From: Methylobacterium bullatum
GTDB taxonomy: Bacteria; Pseudomonadota; Alphaproteobacteria; Rhizobiales; Beijerinckiaceae
DNA length: 64,000 nt
Reading direction: 5' to 3'
NCBI GenBank assembly: GCA_902712845.1
Contig: LR743504.1
Location: forward strand, 3,632,001 to 3,696,000
The position numbers and the translations under genes were made by a program. Of the stretch, positions 45,365 to 54,233 are shown piece after piece (the first letter of the stretch is position 1; each line of letters opens with the position of its first letter). The notes below the pieces were generated by a model, which was not told the origin of the DNA, did not search any database, and saw only the letters and a program-made list of their open reading frames with translations.

Positions 45365-48300
45365 TCGAAGCTGGCATCGACCGGTATGCGACCGAGACCG
45401 TCCTCCGCGAGATCATCGAGAGGTTCGGCCTCTACGATGCCTGCGTGTTCGAGACCTCGGAAGGCGAAATCTGCGCCGTCGCGGGTGAACATGCCGAAGC
45501 CGTGCCGACGGACCGGATCGAAAAGGTCTTCTTCACCGCCGGCAGAACGGTTGCCGTGCTGCCACTCCGTCGTGTGCCGCGCGGGGACGACGGCATGCCG
45601 GACCTCGGCCGTCTTCGTGCCGCCTGGGCCGAGCGGTCAGCCATCTCCGACGCTCAGCCGGCCGAACTCGTCCATCTCTGGCATCTCGGTCTTGCCCCCG
45701 GCAAACCGAGCGTCGCGCCTTCGGTTCAAACGTCATCGACACATCGGAGCGACGGTCCGCCTTCTATCCTGCGTGGTCCGCCGCTCGTCATTCCGGCGGG
45801 CACCCCGACCACCCTTCCCGAACTTCTGTCGGTCTGTTCCAACGGGGAGAAGAGCTTCACTTGGATCGACAGGCGGGGAAGCGCTCGTGACGTGTCCTAC
45901 GCCGATCTCCTTGCGCGTGCGCAGGCGGTTGCGGCCTCTCTCCGGCGAAGGGGCGCCCGGCGGGGTGAGCGGATCATGATCGTTGGTCCGGATGGGATCG
46001 ATGTCTTCACCGCATTGTGGGGCTGCTTGTGGGCGGGCCTCGTGGCTTGCCCAGTGGCCACCCCGAAGCGGATCGCCGCCGATGACGGCGATGTCACCCG
46101 TCTCGCCATGCTCGCGCGCCGTCTCGACATCCGCTGGGTGCTGACATCCGCCGGAACGGACTCGACTGCGTTCGAAGAGGCGTTGCTCGGTACTGCCTGC
46201 TGCCTGGACGCCGGTACTCTGGCGAAGACCGGAAGACGTGCATTCGAGCCAATGGAGCCGGTATGCTCCGACGAGGTGGCGTTGCTGTTTCTCACCTCGG
46301 GTTCCACTGGATTGCCCAAGGCGACTATGCTGACGCATGCCAACCTGTTGTCGATGGCGGAGGGGATTCGCCAGCGGCACCGCTTCAGTGCAGGCGATAC
46401 CGTGCTCAACTGGATGCCGCTGGAGCATATCGGCGTCCAAGGCATGCTTGCGACGGTCGCGCTGGTCACCGGGGCATCGCAGATCCACGTGGAGACGTCC
46501 TACGTGCTGGCCGACCCGCTGCGCTGGCTCGACCTCATCGACCGTTATCGCATCGCCTACGGTTGGGCACCTCACTTCGCCTTCGCTCTGATCGGAGATG
46601 CGGCCGAGTCCGCTCGAATGCGGGACTGGGATCTCAGCTGTGTCAAACGCCTGCTCAATGCGGGCGAAGTGGTGTTCGCTGGCGGCGTGCGACGCTTCCT
46701 CCAAGTCGCGGAACCGTACGGGCTGCGGGCGGAGGCGGTAGGGCCATCCTGGGGCATGTCGGAAACCTCCTCGAGCTTCCTCCTCGCAGAGGGGGTCGAT
46801 CCGGATCTGCTGCAACGGGATCCGCATGCGCCACTCGATGTCGGCACACCGCATCCGGGCGGAGAAGCCAGGCTCGTCGATCCGGATGGCGGAGTGGTGC
46901 CCGAGGGCGAAGAGGGCCGCTTGGAGGTTCGGGGGCCACAGGTCAATGTCGGTTACGACGGCGATCCGGATGCCACTGCCGCGAGCCGTGATACCGAGGG
47001 TTGGTTCCGCACCGGTGATCGCGGCCGCATCGTGGGGGGGCGCATGGTCATTACCGGCCGTGACAAGGATGTCGTGATCCTGCGCGGCCAGAACTTCTCC
47101 CAGCAGGCCCTCGAAAGCGTGGCCGAGGCGGTCGACGCCGTCAGCACCAGTTTCGTTGCGGCCGTCGGCGTGCCGGACAACGCCGACGGTACGGAAGCCT
47201 TGGCCATTCTCTACCACGCCGAGCCGGACACTGCCGAGACAAGGGCGGCGATCCGAGAGGGACTGAGGCAGGCATTCGGGGTCACGCCGAACTACCTCGT
47301 TCCCTTGGCACAGGACGAGTTTCCAAAAACCGCGATCGGCAAGATCCAGCGGAGTGCTCTGCGCGCCCGGTTCGTCGCCGGGGACTTTCGCCAGCGGATC
47401 GTCGCCCGCGACCTGTGCGAGGCCGGAAGCCGGACGTTGCCCGCCTGGTTCTTCATACCCCGCTGGTATCCTCTCGATCGGTATTCGGCACAGGTCGGGA
47501 CGAAGAAGACCATCATCTTTGATGACGATCCAGCTCCTGCCGAAATCGCTCGCCTTTGCGCCGAACTGGCGAGACAGGGTGGTGACGCCACGATCGTCGT
47601 TCCCGGCCGGGATGGAACGGCACGTCCGGACGATGTGCCCAGACCCGGAGGCCGTGGTCTCGCGGCGGCTCTCCGGTGCCTTCTCGCGGAGACCGAAGGA
47701 GTGCGGATCCGGTTGTTGCACGTGCCGGCGTTGCAGGCAGCGGAACAAGCAAAGGCTGAGAGGCTCGCGGCGTGCGTACCCTTCGCGGACAGCCGAACCT
47801 CCATGCGGATGGAGGCCATCGCCCATGGCGACCGCCTGTGGGGCTACGGGATCAGCCCAATGCCCAAGGTCGATGCGTCTACCATGCCGATCTTTCCCAC
47901 GGATGCCGGCTTCGTCCTGCTCGTTGGCGGCGGCGGTCGAATCGGTCCGCATGTGGCACATCGACTGCGCGCAGGTTTCGGTCTCCCGGTCCTGATCACG
48001 AGCCGCGGCCGTTCATCCGGGGGGGCGCATGAGGTGGTGATGGACCCGACCGACCGAGCGAGCGTCCGGGCGGCACTGGCCGAGGGAACGCGACGCTTCG
48101 GAGGTCGTGCCGGTGCCATCGTTCATCTTGGTGGCTCGACGCGCATCAACGTCCCGCTCGCGACGGAGAGCGAGGCATCGTTCAAGGATCATTTCCGAGG
48201 AAAGCCCGAATCCGCTCTCGTCCTACGCGACGCGCTGGAGGAAACGGGAGGTGGCCTCCTGGTGTTGTTCTCCTCGGTCAATGCGGACTTCGGTGGCTTC

Positions 48301-48876
48301 GGAGCCGGCGCCTATGCCGCCGCAAATGCAGCCCTACGCCCAGCCATGCTTGAGCGATCCGTTCCAGGCGTTCGGGTGCTGTTACTCGCTTGGAGTCTGT
48401 GGGCGACGGAAGATGTCGCCTTCACGGAAGGGACCCGCCCACGTGGCTTTCGATCGCTTCCGCCGGACCAAGCTGCACTTTCGATGGAAGTAGCGATCCG
48501 GGTGGCTCTTCACCACGATCTCGACGCCATCGTGGTTGGGCTAGACGGAGCGCATCCCGGTATTGCCCAACTCCTCGACTGCGGCGCTCTGCTTCCGACT
48601 TGGACAGCGACGCGCAATGAGACGGTTCTTTCACAAGCATTCGACGAAGTAGAGATCGAGGTTGCGATCGCCTGGAGAACCATTCTCGGCCGGGAAAATG
48701 TGCGGCCCACTGATAGCTTCTTCGATCTTGGCGGCAATTCTCTCTTGCTCGCTCGTCTCCATGAACGATTGACCCACGCGTTCGACGCCGAATTTTCCTT
48801 GGGCGAGCTCTTCCGCCGCACGACCATTCGGGATCAAGCTGGTCTTTTTCGTTCTTCTTACAAGGTGACGCATTGA
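45361..48876 (+). CDS. AMP-ligase-ketoreductase-PCP loading protein
   Basis: 1171 residues. Residues 1-140 are of unclear type, perhaps an orphan ligase subdomain. AMP-ligase at about 150-680: FLTSGSTGLPKATMLTH, LNWMPLEHIGVQG, GPSWGMSETSS, WFRTGDRG and the catalytic Lys in PKTAIGKIQRS. The MPLEHIG motif is like those in loading AMP-ligases of PksJ type. KR at about 700-1070: VGGGGRIG, LFSSVNA, AYAAAN, so catalytically complete. PCP near 1120 (LGGNSLLLARL). There is no condensation or KS domain. Such a protein activates an acid, holds it as a thioester and may reduce a keto group before passing it on. Alternatively its KR may act in trans on the module whose KR is defective. ATGA overlaps the FptX-like gene. 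Confidence 0.88.
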   Translation: MIEAGIDRYATETVLREIIERFGLYDACVFETSEGEICAVAGEHAEAVPTDRIEKVFFTAGRTVAVLPLRRVPRGDDGMPDLGRLRAAWAERSAISDAQPAELVHLWHLGLAPGKPSVAPSVQTSSTHRSDGPPSILRGPPLVIPAGTPTTLPELLSVCSNGEKSFTWIDRRGSARDVSYADLLARAQAVAASLRRRGARRGERIMIVGPDGIDVFTALWGCLWAGLVACPVATPKRIAADDGDVTRLAMLARRLDIRWVLTSAGTDSTAFEEALLGTACCLDAGTLAKTGRRAFEPMEPVCSDEVALLFLTSGSTGLPKATMLTHANLLSMAEGIRQRHRFSAGDTVLNWMPLEHIGVQGMLATVALVTGASQIHVETSYVLADPLRWLDLIDRYRIAYGWAPHFAFALIGDAAESARMRDWDLSCVKRLLNAGEVVFAGGVRRFLQVAEPYGLRAEAVGPSWGMSETSSSFLLAEGVDPDLLQRDPHAPLDVGTPHPGGEARLVDPDGGVVPEGEEGRLEVRGPQVNVGYDGDPDATAASRDTEGWFRTGDRGRIVGGRMVITGRDKDVVILRGQNFSQQALESVAEAVDAVSTSFVAAVGVPDNADGTEALAILYHAEPDTAETRAAIREGLRQAFGVTPNYLVPLAQDEFPKTAIGKIQRSALRARFVAGDFRQRIVARDLCEAGSRTLPAWFFIPRWYPLDRYSAQVGTKKTIIFDDDPAPAEIARLCAELARQGGDATIVVPGRDGTARPDDVPRPGGRGLAAALRCLLAETEGVRIRLLHVPALQAAEQAKAERLAACVPFADSRTSMRMEAIAHGDRLWGYGISPMPKVDASTMPIFPTDAGFVLLVGGGGRIGPHVAHRLRAGFGLPVLITSRGRSSGGAHEVVMDPTDRASVRAALAEGTRRFGGRAGAIVHLGGSTRINVPLATESEASFKDHFRGKPESALVLRDALEETGGGLLVLFSSVNADFGGFGAGAYAAANAALRPAMLERSVPGVRVLLLAWSLWATEDVAFTEGTRPRGFRSLPPDQAALSMEVAIRVALHHDLDAIVVGLDGAHPGIAQLLDCGALLPTWTATRNETVLSQAFDEVEIEVAIAWRTILGRENVRPTDSFFDLGGNSLLLARLHERLTHAFDAEFSLGELFRRTTIRDQAGLFRSSYKVTH

Positions 48877-49628
48877 TGAATACGGCTTCCTCTTGGCTTC
48901 CGATCAAGATGCCGGACCCGGCGTGCCTGACGTTGTTTTGTCTACCTTTTGCGGGCGCGGGCGCGAACATCTTTCTACCTTGGCTCGATGTGTTCGGACC
49001 AAAAATCTGTGTCTGTCCTGTCGAGTATCCTGGTCGCGCCCGGCGATATACCGAACCCATGCCGGTCGACCTTGGCGATCTGGTGGATGCCATACTCGAT
49101 GGCATAGGATCGCTTATGCCGGAAAAATACGCCTATTTCGGCCATTCGATGGGTGGCTTGCTGGCCTATGAACTAGCACGGAGATCGCGGGCACGCAGCC
49201 TTCCCTTGCCCCAGGCAATCGTCGTGTCCTCTTGGGCCGCGCCCAGCTCTCTCCAAGCCCTCCGTAAGAGGCATCTCCTCAATGACGAAGCATTCGCCCA
49301 TGAGTTGAGAGCGATGGGTGGCACTCCCGACGAGATCCTTTCAAATCAGAAGCTGCTGCCTTTCATCCTCCCGATTGCCCGGGCGGACTTTGCCCTCATC
49401 GAAAATTGGCGCTCGCCCTCGGCGGCACCGCTTCCGCTACCGATCCACGTGCTTGGAGGAGATGACGACCCCGAAGTCTCGGTTCATGCACTCCAACGAT
49501 GGCAGAACCATACCACCGCTGGCATGTCACTCGACCTACTATCGGGAGGCCATTTCTGTGTTTATGAGCAAAAAACGAGAACAAGTGCAATAGTGCAAAA
49601 ATACATCGACCAATATATTGAACAATAA
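48876..49628 (+). CDS. Type II thioesterase (second copy)
   Basis: 250 residues. FCLPFAGAGANIF, nucleophile in FGHSMGGLLAYEL, Asp in HVLGGDDDP, His in LSGGHFCVYE. It is only distantly similar to the other type II thioesterase of the operon. The ATG at 48876 overlaps the preceding TGA (TGATG); a TTG at 48873 is also possible. It is the last gene of the operon, directly after the loading protein, so it may edit that protein's carrier or transfer its acyl group. Confidence 0.88.
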   Translation: MNTASSWLPIKMPDPACLTLFCLPFAGAGANIFLPWLDVFGPKICVCPVEYPGRARRYTEPMPVDLGDLVDAILDGIGSLMPEKYAYFGHSMGGLLAYELARRSRARSLPLPQAIVVSSWAAPSSLQALRKRHLLNDEAFAHELRAMGGTPDEILSNQKLLPFILPIARADFALIENWRSPSAAPLPLPIHVLGGDDDPEVSVHALQRWQNHTTAGMSLDLLSGGHFCVYEQKTRTSAIVQKYIDQYIEQ

Positions 49629-50162
49629 ATACTGCGAATATCTGCCCTTGGATTTGGACGTTTAGTTGTTCAAACCTGAAGCTACGTTCCGTCTAAATTC
49701 GACATCTCATCATAGGGGTGGGTCGGAAAATCTTGCCTGTCGTGCCCGTTGCATCTTCAGAGCCGTGAACAGATCCTTCGCCCGGCCCGATTGCGCATTG
49801 GCTCGCGCCGGACATGCCCACTTGGCGCAGGACCAGATCGTTCCTCAGCAGGAGTGCAAACGTGAAGAAATCCGCTTGGGGAAATGCATGGGCACAGTCT
49901 GGATAAATCCAAAAAGCTATTTATTATCAGGCCACTTAGGCGGACACCCCTCCCGCCAAGAACATCATCTAATGCTTTGTTATCATTGTGTTTTTTAATT
50001 TTTTGATATGAGCCGCCATCAATTTAGCCCACATTTTCAACTGGCTTGTAGGGCACCTTGTTGAGCCTTATTGGACGATTGCCACAGCTGGCGGGGACGG
50101 CTGCGCCACGTCAGCATGGCCTCGAACTCTGAAGGCGCGGACGCGCTATCGAACAGGGAGGC
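49629..50162. other. Gene-free region after the biosynthetic operon
   Basis: 534 bases with no supportable gene. The plus-strand open frame at 49666-49998 has no domain signature. A run GTGTTTTTTAATTTTTTGAT at 49988-50007 is T-rich, but no convincing stem precedes it. GC content falls toward 49900-50030. Confidence 0.4.
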
Positions 50163-50432
50163 TTGCTGGTGACAGGGACTGACGAGTACCTCAGAGCGTT
50201 TCTTCAACAAGCTACCGAGGAGGAAGCATTCCTCAGCCTTCTGCACCCAACTAATGACGTCCGGCCAAGTGGTACGGACATTCATCCTGCCGCAGCGTCA
50301 GCCGTGTCCTTGATGATCACGAATCAGCAACGTGCGGAGATGCGCGAGCGCGGCTTCTCGGATGAATCCATCCGATTGATGACACCCGCTGACGCACACG
50401 CGCAGCTTGGGCTGAGTAAGCCGAACGCCTGA
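50163..50432 (+). CDS. Hypothetical protein
   Basis: 89 codons from a TTG (GTG at 50169 is an alternative start). No membrane segment and no recognised domain. The C-terminal part (RAEMRERGFSDESIRLMTPADAHAQLGL) resembles a short helical repeat. It lies between the metallophore operon and a convergent unknown gene. It may be a small native gene or a remnant. Confidence 0.4.
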   Translation: MLVTGTDEYLRAFLQQATEEEAFLSLLHPTNDVRPSGTDIHPAAASAVSLMITNQQRAEMRERGFSDESIRLMTPADAHAQLGLSKPNA

Positions 50433-50532
50433 GTCGGATATTTTCGGATATTTGCAGCCCAGATTTTTGTGGCAGAGGTCGGTTTCCCGACCGACCACTC
50501 GACGTCGTGCAAACTTACCCCGTGCGGTCCAT

Positions 50533-52128
50533 TCAATCTGCTGAAGCCGCAACCGTGTTTTTCGCGATCCAGACAGCGAGCGGGATGTCCGCCAGAGGTC
50601 GATCACCGAGGAGCTCACGGGCCACCAGTGCGAAGTCGATATGCTCTTCGCCCTCGACCTCATCAGCGGCCGCTTTAGCCGTCCAGGCCAACAGATCAGC
50701 CCAGCGCCCCCGCTGAGGGGAGATGAGAGTTCGCAAGGCGGTCTCCTCCCGTTGCTTCTTAGTTCCCGCCTTCGCGGCGGTCGCAGACGTGGTATCACTC
50801 TGCTCGAACCACGATTGCAGGAAGGCATACTCTCTCGGCCAAAGTTTCGAGTCGGCGAGCGCGACCGCGATGGCCTTTGCCGATTGCCGCTCGGGCGGGA
50901 CCCCGTCGAGAAGCTGCTCGATCAGCGCTTCAGTTCGCATTTGCTTGGGTCGGACCTGACCGGGACTCACGGACTCGAGAAACTGGACCAAGCCAAACGG
51001 TGGTGGCTCCCGTCGGTCGATGTTGGTGGCGAGGTGGTGCGCGATGACCGACTGCGCGATTTCGGGTGAGGCATCGAATGTATCGAGTTGTTGACCAACC
51101 TTGGCAAGGAACTGATCGCTCTCCCGCCGAGTGAGATCCTCCCGGACCCAGGCATCTCGTACCCCGAAGCCCTGCTTCACCAGGAGGGAGGCCAGCGCGA
51201 GCTTTCGACCTCGTTTGAGGACCACGAAGACACTCTGTGCACCAGCTCCGTCGCACCCCGAGGCGACGACTGCGTTGATTTGGACCGCTGGCTTAATAGC
51301 TGGTTGCAGGCCGCGGTGCCGGCAGGTGCGAACGGCCGAATCAAGGATCGCTTGCACATCCTCCACGAACCACGGGCGCATCAATACGATCCGCTCCACG
51401 CTTTCAGAAGACAGGCTCCCGTTTTGGGCCGCTATGAGAAGGCTTTGCGCCACCTGCTTGACCACGATGGGACTTGAATCGAGCAGCCACCCGAGGGCCG
51501 CATCACGTATTGACGGCACCTCCGAGGCGACGAACGAGCTGACGATGACGACCCGCTGGTCGTCCGGGAATGCAGCCAGCTGCTCGGAGAGCTGCCCATG
51601 GATGAGGAAGGGGTCGTGATCGAGAGCCTCGGCCATGGCGGCATAATGCGAGGTGATTTCGTCGGGGCTGAGGGTCGGGCCTTGCGCTACCGTTTGCTCA
51701 GAAAGCGCAAGGGTCAGCGCACGCAATTCATCGCCGAGATCGAGCTTGGCAGCAGCAAATTGCTGGCCGAGCGCCATCATCACTTCGGGTGGCAAGTTGC
51801 CACTTTCGGCCGCCGTGACGAGCTTCTGCCGGATTTCGGCTACGAGCTTCGTCGCCGGTTCGCTGCCGCCTTCGACCGCCATGCGTGTCTCGTCGAGCGC
51901 TTGCCCCACCATAAATAGAAGGGCCTCGTACAACGCGCCGTTGGGACGCTTCTTGCCCACCTCTTTGATAAGCAGATCAATCACGTCGATCAGAGCGTTC
52001 GGATGTTCGGATAGCGCAAGGCCGACGGTCTGCAATCCCGTCGTCATTTGCCCTCGCCGAAGATCAGCGGCGACGAGCTTCGCGAGCTGATGGATTCTGG
52101 CACGCGGGGCGTTCGCTGTAGCGGGCAT
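50533..52128 (-). CDS. Uncharacterised large helical protein
   Basis: 531 residues from the ATG at 52128; a TTG at 52191 would add 21 residues. No signal peptide or membrane segment. Nearly all predicted helix, with HEAT-like stretches (IRDAALGWLLDSSPIVVKQVAQSLL, ESVERIVLMRPW). The C-terminal third includes EYAFLQSWFEQSD. I do not recognise the family. The open frame is long and free of transposon motifs, and its amino-acid composition is normal, so it is likely a real gene. It ends about 100 bp from the previous convergent gene and begins beside an IS remnant. Confidence 0.65.
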   Translation of the reverse strand: MPATANAPRARIHQLAKLVAADLRRGQMTTGLQTVGLALSEHPNALIDVIDLLIKEVGKKRPNGALYEALLFMVGQALDETRMAVEGGSEPATKLVAEIRQKLVTAAESGNLPPEVMMALGQQFAAAKLDLGDELRALTLALSEQTVAQGPTLSPDEITSHYAAMAEALDHDPFLIHGQLSEQLAAFPDDQRVVIVSSFVASEVPSIRDAALGWLLDSSPIVVKQVAQSLLIAAQNGSLSSESVERIVLMRPWFVEDVQAILDSAVRTCRHRGLQPAIKPAVQINAVVASGCDGAGAQSVFVVLKRGRKLALASLLVKQGFGVRDAWVREDLTRRESDQFLAKVGQQLDTFDASPEIAQSVIAHHLATNIDRREPPPFGLVQFLESVSPGQVRPKQMRTEALIEQLLDGVPPERQSAKAIAVALADSKLWPREYAFLQSWFEQSDTTSATAAKAGTKKQREETALRTLISPQRGRWADLLAWTAKAAADEVEGEEHIDFALVARELLGDRPLADIPLAVWIAKNTVAASAD

Positions 52129-52284
52129 CGCGGGGGGGGCCTCGTAGAAGGAGTTCTGGCGATTGATCCAGCGACACAGATAGCAGATCAATCAGCTTGG
52201 CTCTCGTGACGACAGCCAGAGACAATTATGTTCCTGTGAACGCCCGGTAGCCGACTCCCCCCCTCCGCCGAAGGAAACGCTCGC

Positions 52285-53185
52285 CGGCACGGTTGCCTGG
52301 GTCGACCGGCAGCCCTCGGCGCGACGGTTGGCAGACACAGCTCTGCTGAAGCGGATTCGCACCGTCCATCTCGGCTCGCACGAGACCTATGGTGCACCGC
52401 GCGTCCACGCCGATCTACGCGACCAGGGTGAACGGCATTCCCGCAAACACGGCACCCATCGCACATGTGCGATGGGTGCCCGGCATCGCCCGACTGATGC
52501 GCGAGGCCGGTCTCGTCGGAACCAGCCATCGGCGCAGCGGGCCTGTCACGACGCGGCGAGATCGAGAGGCACGACCGGCCCCAGACCTCGTCGACCGCAA
52601 CTTTGCGGCCACCGCTCCGAACCGGCTCTGGGTGGCCGAACCGAAGGACCGCGTAGCGACATCACCTACGTGCCCACGGCGGCCGGCTTCCTCTATCTCG
52701 CGGTAGTGCTCGACGCCTTCAGCCGCCGGATCGTCGGTTGGGCGATGACCAATCACTTGCGCTCGGAATTGGTCCTGAACGCTCTGGAGATGGCTGTCAC
52801 CCAGCGCAGGCCCTGCGACGTGATTCACCACTCCGATCAGGGCTCGCAAGATACGTCGCTGGCCTTCGGCAATCGCTGCCGGGAGGCTGGTGTGCGACCC
52901 TCGATGGGCTCGGTCGGCGATGCCTACGACAACGCCATGGCCGAAAGCTTCTTCCCGACCCTTGAATGCGAACTGCTCGTCCGCCGCCGCTTCCGCTCGC
53001 AGGCCGAGGCCCGGATGGCTTGCTTCAGCTATATCGAGGGCTTCTACAATCCGCTGCGTCGGCACTCGGCGCTCGGCTACCGCTCGCCTGTCGTCTACGA
53101 GAATGAAACCCGCTCGGACCCGTTGCCCGAGACCCTGCTCAGCCAAGCCCCCTGAACCGTCCACAGAAACGGGGCAATCCCAATC
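52285..53185 (+). pseudogene. IS3-family transposase OrfB remnant with two small insertions
   Basis: The frame reads VDRQPSARRLADTALLKRIR, then HETYGAPRVHADLRDQG, leaves frame, reads RLMREAGLVGTSHRRSGPV and APNRLWVA in another frame, then returns for DITYVPTAAGFLYLAVVLDAF, HHSDQGSQ and an AESFFPTLECELL catalytic-Glu region. The first break is an insertion of about 34 bp containing a 30-bp perfect palindrome (52451-52480). The second is the 20-mer GAACCGAAGGACCGCGTAGC after the GTGGCC codons. Together they restore the frame, so an open frame survives but the middle is nonsense. Left boundary approximate. Confidence 0.8.
52451..52480. repeat. 30-bp perfect palindrome inserted in an IS transposase
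   Basis: Starts GGCACCCATCGCACA and continues as its exact reverse complement. It lies within about 34 extra bases that interrupt the transposase sequence between the RK and IARLM codons expected for the family. Origin unknown. Confidence 0.8.
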
Positions 53186-54009
53186 CCAGAGATAGGCTTC
53201 GTTGGTCTTCGAGCGGTAGGCGGTGTCGGCCCAGAGGTCGCTCGCCGTGTTGGTCGGGTCGAGGACGTTGGCCAGTCGAGCCCCGTCGTGGGCGGCCGCG
53301 CTGGTGACGGCGAAGCGCCGGACGAACCCGTGCTTGCGGTCGATCGAGACGTGCGTCTTGTACCCGAACATCGGAACGGCGATCTCGACCTCGGCCTTGG
53401 CGCCGTCCGCTTTCGCCGGCCGCGCCTTGGCCAGCTTCAACGTCCAGCGGGCGTCGCGGTCTCATCTCGCGCGAGCTTTTTCGGCTTGGCTGCCCAGGCC
53501 TCCGGGATCCGGCCCTCCTTCAGATCCGCCTTCTCCGCGTCGGTGTTGCGTTGACGCGGAGCCGCGATGATCGAGGCATCGATGATCTGGCCCGACATCG
53601 CGAGGTAACCCTTGCCCTTCAGCCAGGCATCGAAGGCGGCAAAGAGCTCGTCGATCGCGCCGGCCCTGGTCAGGTACTCGCGGAACAGCCACACCGTCTT
53701 GGCATCGGGCACCGCATCCTCGAAGCCGAGGCCGAGGAAGCGCATGAACGACAGCCTGTCCCGGATTTGGAACTCCGTGGCGTCGTCCGACAACGTGTAG
53801 AGCGTCTGAAGGACCAGGATCTCGAACATCAGGACCGGGTCGTAGGGCGGGCGGCCCCCCTTCGATCCATCGGACCGCTTCAACGCGGTGGCCAACTTCG
53901 ACCGGAACGCCTCGAAGTCGATCAGGGCCGCGAGCTTCACCAGCGGGTCGCCGCTCTCCGACAGACGCTGATAGCGCTCGTCCAGATCGAAGAACCCAGG
54001 CTGACCCAT
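53186..54009 (-). pseudogene. IS5-family transposase remnant, frameshifted and 3'-truncated
   Basis: From the ATG at 54009: MGQPGFFDLDERYQRL, GGRPPYDPVLMFEILVLQTL, LSFMRFLGLGFEDAVPDAKTVW, GQIIDASIIAAPRQRN: the DUF772 and first catalytic Asp region of IS5/IS1031-like transposases. Near 53440 the frame shifts (DRDARWTLKLAKAR is in another frame) and continues as VPMFGYKTHVSIDRKHGFVR to DLWADTAYRSKTNEAYL. There it is cut off by the neighbouring IS3 remnant, losing the rest of the catalytic domain. Non-functional. Confidence 0.82.
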
Positions 54010-54077
54010 CCGAGCCTCCCCAACGCCGGCAGCATCAGGGAATCACGGCATCACTCCGCATGGAAGGGGGTCTTTCG

Positions 54078-54193
54078 AGGTGTCCGAGCGTCTAGACGCG
54101 AGCCTGAAGGCCTTTGCCGAGCGCCCGCTCGCCGAGCCCTTCCCCTACCTGATCGTGGACGCGCGCTACGAGACGGTACGCGAATCCGGCGCG
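54078..54193 (+). pseudogene. IS256-family (Mutator) transposase fragment
   Basis: About 38 codons: SERLDASLKAFAERPLAEPF, then PYLIVDARYETVRESG. This is the highly conserved segment around the first catalytic Asp of IS256-type transposases (PYLxLDARYEKVRE). Everything else of the element is missing. It marks the right edge of the IS graveyard, 40 bp from the anti-sigma factor stop. Confidence 0.7.
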
Positions 54194-54233
54194 GCTCGTC
54201 CCGGATCGACGCCTCCGGGCCGCGATCAGTGCG

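Noticed and set aside
45361..45780. N-terminal 140 residues of the loading protein as a separate gene
   Set aside because: The frame continues without break into the AMP-ligase and there is no internal ribosome site; kept as part of one protein.
49666..49998. Plus-strand frame of 110 codons after the biosynthetic operon
   Set aside because: No domain or ribosome binding site; composition unlike neighbouring genes.
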